Assembly (NCBI RefSeq): GCF_001870905.1
Contig: NZ_LNDC01000016.1
Span: 1-39,332, forward strand
DNA length: 39,332 bases
Direction: 5' to 3'
Origin: Geitlerinema sp. PCC 9228
Lineage (GTDB): Bacteria; Cyanobacteriota; Cyanobacteriia; Cyanobacteriales; PCC-9228
Below the pieces are notes generated by a model. The model was not told the DNA's origin. It made no database searches and saw only the letters and a program-made list of their open reading frames with translations. Positions 37,401 through 39,332 of the stretch are shown in pieces (position 1 is the stretch's first letter; each line of letters starts with the position of its first letter). The position numbers and the translations under genes are program-made.

Positions 37401-39248
37401 ATGGTGGAAGACGGTACCATCATTCCAGCAGGTGCTGTTGTGGCTTGTACGCGGATTCTGTGTAAAGAGTCCGGAGAGGTCCGCGGTATTCGCGAAGGTG
37501 CCGAAGCCATCCGGCGGGTTTTGGTGGTCCGGGATGCGGACTTATTCAATGTAGAGTTTTCGCCAGAGATGGCAGCACAGGTCAACTCCTATGAAGAAGG
37601 GGACCTATTAGTTGCTGGAACGGAGGTGGCACCTGGAGTTTCCTTGGAAGAGTCGGGTCAGGTGATTCGGTCTTCGCCAGGGAAGCTGGTCCTGCGCACG
37701 GCACGTCCCTATCGCGTTTCTACTGGGGCAACGCTGTTTGTGGATGAAGGTTCCCTGGTCCAGCGTGGGGATGCTATGGTGCTGCTGATTTTCGAGCGTG
37801 CCAAGACCGGCGATATTATTCAAGGTTTGCCCCGGATTGAGGAATTGCTAGAGGCTCGCAAACCTAAGGAAGCCTGCGTGCTTGCCAAACGTGCTGGCAT
37901 GGTACAGGTGGAAATGTTTGAGGAGTCGGCGACTATTAAGGTAATTGAAGATGATGGGGCGATCGCGGAATATCCTGCCAGCCAGGGACAAAGCGTGCTG
38001 GTGAGCGAGGGACAGCGCGTCAATATTGGTACGCCGCTTACGGATGGTCCCAGCAATCCCCACGAGATTCTGGATATCTTCTTTGAATACTACCGCGAGC
38101 AAATTGGTACCTACGAAGCTTCCCTGAAAGCATTTGAGGAAGTGCAGAAGTTCTTAGTCAACGAGGTGCAGTCGGTGTACCAGTCCCAGGGCATTGATAT
38201 CTCCGACAAGCATATTGAGGTAATTGTGCGGCAGATGACTTCCAAGGTCCGCATTACCGATGGTGGCGATAGTACGATGCTGCCTGGGGAGCTGATTGAC
38301 TTGCGGCAAATCGAGCAAATCAATACGGCTATGTCGATTACTGGTGGGGCACCGGCGGAATATACCCCTGTTCTGCTGGGGATTACCAAGGCTTCTTTGA
38401 ATACCGACAGCTTTATCTCGGCGGCTTCGTTCCAGGAAACGACGCGGGTCCTCACCGAGGCAGCGATCGAAGGCAAATCGGATTGGCTGCGCGGTCTGAA
38501 GGAAAATGTGATCATTGGGCGTTTGATTCCCGCTGGTACTGGCTTCAATGCTTACGAGGAGGCATTCCGTCCCAGTCCGGAAGACCTTCCCAATGGCGAG
38601 GGGACGGATGCAAATACTACGGTTGGCGATGGCAGTACCGAGTCTCTGCTGGACGATCGCACGGCGCGTACTTACGGGTTGGACCGTCTGGAAGAGGAGG
38701 TGGAACCCCACCAGAAGGCACAATCCACTGAGTCGGCGCTAGAAACACCGGATGCTGTTGCGGAGGATGCTACAAGGGAGACAGAAGCGCCTGCTGCTGA
38801 ATCTGAAGCGGAAACGGTGGCGGATGAGGAATCGACTTCCCTCGGGGCAAGTAGCTCGATTCCTGCTGAGGAACTCATCAGTACCGATGGTGATGTGGCG
38901 GCCAACTCGGAAGCAGCGGAGAATTCCCCATCGACTTCTGCAGATTCGCCGGGCACTCAGGGGACTAACGAGGCAGATTCTGCTGGAGATGATACAGACC
39001 CCGCGACCTCGCTAGGGACAGGTTTGGTGGAAAGTAGCTGGGAAGATGTGCCTGAAATGATGGGCAACACCCTGGTTGGTGAAGAAACTGGCGATGAGGC
39101 GACCTCGGAAGATGCGGCAGATTCGGTGACTTCGCTCGGGGCAAGTTTTGATGGTTCCGAATCCCCAGTAGGTACGGAAGATGCTACCTCTGATGGTGAG
39201 GAGGATTTCTCTGAAGAAGACGATCTGAGCGAAGACGAACCTGAATAG
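34494..39248 (+). CDS. rpoC2: RNA polymerase beta-prime subunit (C-terminal part)
   Basis: C-terminal part of the split beta-prime subunit, with bridge helix, trigger loop and the large cyanobacterial SI3 insertion. Visible: the second zinc site Cys220, Cys294, Cys301 and Cys304; the trigger-loop region [18 protein letters not shown] at about 331-348; a long run of beta-barrel-like repeats to about residue 1000 (SI3); and the conserved end [20 protein letters not shown] with GTGFNAYEE near residue 1350. At 1584 residues it is long; I recall the Synechocystis protein as about 1317. The excess includes a tail of about 225 residues rich in Glu, Asp, Ser, Thr and Ala with three TSLG motifs. AAGGAA lies about nine bases before the ATG. 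Confidence 0.97.
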   Translation: MSKTKKTIFYNRILDKKQLKKLMVWAFINHGTARTSAMADELKDLGFRYATKAGVSISVDDLQVPPVKRQMLDEAEQEINKTELRYSRGEITEVERFQKVIDTWNGTSEALKDEVVRNFNSRDPLNSVYMMAFSGARGNMSQVRQLVGMRGLMADPNGEIIDLPIKTNFREGLTVTEYIISSYGARKGLVDTALRTADSGYLTRRLVDVSQDVILREPDCGTVRGIEMAPARSGDKITIPLKDRLLGRLLAEPVYHPDTGELIADRNAEIDEELADRIVNAGLESAVVRSPLTCEAGRSVCQKCYGWSLAHGRLVDLGEAIGIIAAQSIGEPGTQLTMRTFHTGGVFTGEVANQVKAKGPCTVRYNLRTRPFRTRHGDQAYQAEQNGEIQLVPMSRSVATRLYTVEFASHLRCNIDGNQQNQWLEEGTEIAPGVVLEEGKSGWVHKVSPGKLELLCPVEGSVPSQDEGQTQSVGNEQVETHSITQGTTIMVAPGTEVNTGDVVAEVPLAGRSRRSVEKATKEVSSDLAGEVQFQGIVQEEKTDRQGNITRSAQRGGLVWVLSGEVYNLPPGAEPTVKNSDRVEIGSVLAETKVVSEHGGIVRLPAETSPSQPHAQSSFEGEMESGAGEVPALSAAAAAEEKTPREVEIITASVILNHAEVHTQSTGTSDRHLLRSASGQEFSLKATPGTKVQNGQVVAELMDERYHTATGGTIKYGGIEVDKKGKAKQGYEVKKGGTLLWIPEESHEVNKDISLLLVESGQYVEAGTEIVKDVFCQTAGVVDVVQKNDILREIVIKPGEVQLVDEPIDDRFGEEGVLVHPGQEIPGLGTSDRLTYVESVATPEGMAVLLRTVQEFPVADEPQVPQQETLESSAETSETSTIGNLQLKAVQRIPFKDGDRIKSVEGVELVRTQLVLEIGEAAPQLAADIELVPDQHDPDVQRLQLVILESLVIRRDILAMEMHGHLQTELMVEDGTIIPAGAVVACTRILCKESGEVRGIREGAEAIRRVLVVRDADLFNVEFSPEMAAQVNSYEEGDLLVAGTEVAPGVSLEESGQVIRSSPGKLVLRTARPYRVSTGATLFVDEGSLVQRGDAMVLLIFERAKTGDIIQGLPRIEELLEARKPKEACVLAKRAGMVQVEMFEESATIKVIEDDGAIAEYPASQGQSVLVSEGQRVNIGTPLTDGPSNPHEILDIFFEYYREQIGTYEASLKAFEEVQKFLVNEVQSVYQSQGIDISDKHIEVIVRQMTSKVRITDGGDSTMLPGELIDLRQIEQINTAMSITGGAPAEYTPVLLGITKASLNTDSFISAASFQETTRVLTEAAIEGKSDWLRGLKENVIIGRLIPAGTGFNAYEEAFRPSPEDLPNGEGTDANTTVGDGSTESLLDDRTARTYGLDRLEEEVEPHQKAQSTESALETPDAVAEDATRETEAPAAESEAETVADEESTSLGASSSIPAEELISTDGDVAANSEAAENSPSTSADSPGTQGTNEADSAGDDTDPATSLGTGLVESSWEDVPEMMGNTLVGEETGDEATSEDAADSVTSLGASFDGSESPVGTEDATSDGEEDFSEEDDLSEDEPE
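38834..39145 (+). repeat. Short repeats inside the rpoC2 tail
   Basis: Three copies of an 18-bp unit, close to GACTTCGCTCGGGGCAAG, lie at 38834-38851, 39005-39022 (four mismatches) and 39128-39145, all in the same frame and each encoding TSLG followed by Ala or Thr. They match the intergenic repeat at 32436-32453, which suggests that dispersed repeats seeded or expanded this part of the tail. Confidence 0.6.
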
Positions 39249-39250
39249 TT

Positions 39251-39310
39251 GACTAACCCAATCACTGGACAAAAATTGACATTCGTGTCGATTGCGTTCG
39301 GTTAGTCCAG
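39251..39310. repeat. Structured interspersed repeat, copy 2
   Basis: A 60-bp copy of the element at 21852-21912, starting two bases after the rpoC2 stop. Perfect ends GACTAACC (39251-39258) and GGTTAGTC (39300-39307) can pair; the inner TTGACA-TTCG-TGTCGA forms a hairpin with a TTCG loop. CTGGAC (39265-39270) with GTCCAG (39305-39310) is a competing stem. It may act as the rpoC2 3-prime end structure. Confidence 0.7.
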
Positions 39311-39332
39311 CCTTGGTCTCGTAGCAGACTCC

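Larger units (their letters stand above)
538..37966. repeat. HIP1 octamer GCGATCGC, dispersed across the window
   Basis: The palindrome GCGATCGC recurs throughout, in genes and spacers; examples are 538-545, 768-775, 1565-1572, 2211-2218, 37183-37190 and 37959-37966. It is the highly iterated palindrome of many cyanobacterial genomes and supports the taxonomic assignment. This entry spans the first and last listed copies and is not a continuous feature. Confidence 0.9.

Noticed and set aside
39276-39304. TTGACA in the 60-bp repeat as a promoter -35 box
   Set aside because: No -10-like hexamer at 16-18 bases downstream in either copy; TTGACA is part of the inner stem.

Overview
The window is chromosomal DNA from a cyanobacterium. 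The evidence is the split RNA polymerase beta-prime subunit (separate rpoC1 and rpoC2, the latter carrying the large cyanobacterial insertion), the gene order rpsT-tatD-rpoB-rpoC1-rpoC2, a SipA (NblS-interacting) homologue, an RpaA-type response regulator, an SphS/SphR phosphate sensor pair, and many copies of the HIP1 octamer GCGATCGC on both strands. I cannot name the genus. No tRNA, rRNA, CRISPR array, transposase, phage gene or defence island was found.

Layout. 1-4900: an L,D-transpeptidase, a KDPG-type aldolase, the DNA-repair glycosylase MutY (its start codon lies in the edge of an 8-bp tandem repeat array), the deazaflavin enzyme CofH and a convergent creatininase-family hydrolase. 4900-13300: a contiguous phosphate-acquisition and signalling block, pstS-pstC-pstA-pstB, then response regulator and histidine kinase (sphR-sphS), then phoU. 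Pho-box-like tandem octamers lie upstream of pstS and of phoU with the same spacing to a possible -10 element, and a strong hairpin separates pstS from pstC. 13350-16050: rpaA and ilvD, both on the minus strand. 16500-19400: a pentapeptide-repeat protein, an AstE/ASPA-like metallohydrolase, and convergent panB. 19400-21730: a minus-strand set with a DivIVA-like coiled-coil protein overlapping coaD, sipA, and an exported eight-cysteine repeat protein. 21735-26400: rpsD with a structured leader, moaA, an epoxide-hydrolase-like protein and hisD. 26400-39332: about 1 kb without a convincing gene, then rpsT, tatD and the RNA polymerase genes.

How the genes work together. The pst transporter imports phosphate; SphS senses limitation, phosphorylates SphR, and SphR is expected to bind the Pho boxes and raise pst and phoU expression, while PhoU damps signalling. 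The pantothenate gene (panB) and phosphopantetheine adenylyltransferase (coaD) both feed coenzyme A synthesis but sit in separate units. The rpo genes form the core transcription machinery, with hairpins in both spacers between the large subunits.

Most coding content is ordinary cyanobacterial housekeeping. I did not find a convincing new multigene system. The items most worth a second look are the exported four-repeat cysteine protein, a roughly 60-bp foldable repeat present twice, the switch-like leader of rpsD, the repeat array at the mutY start, the hairpins inside the pst and rpo transcription units, and the unusually long acidic tail of RpoC2.
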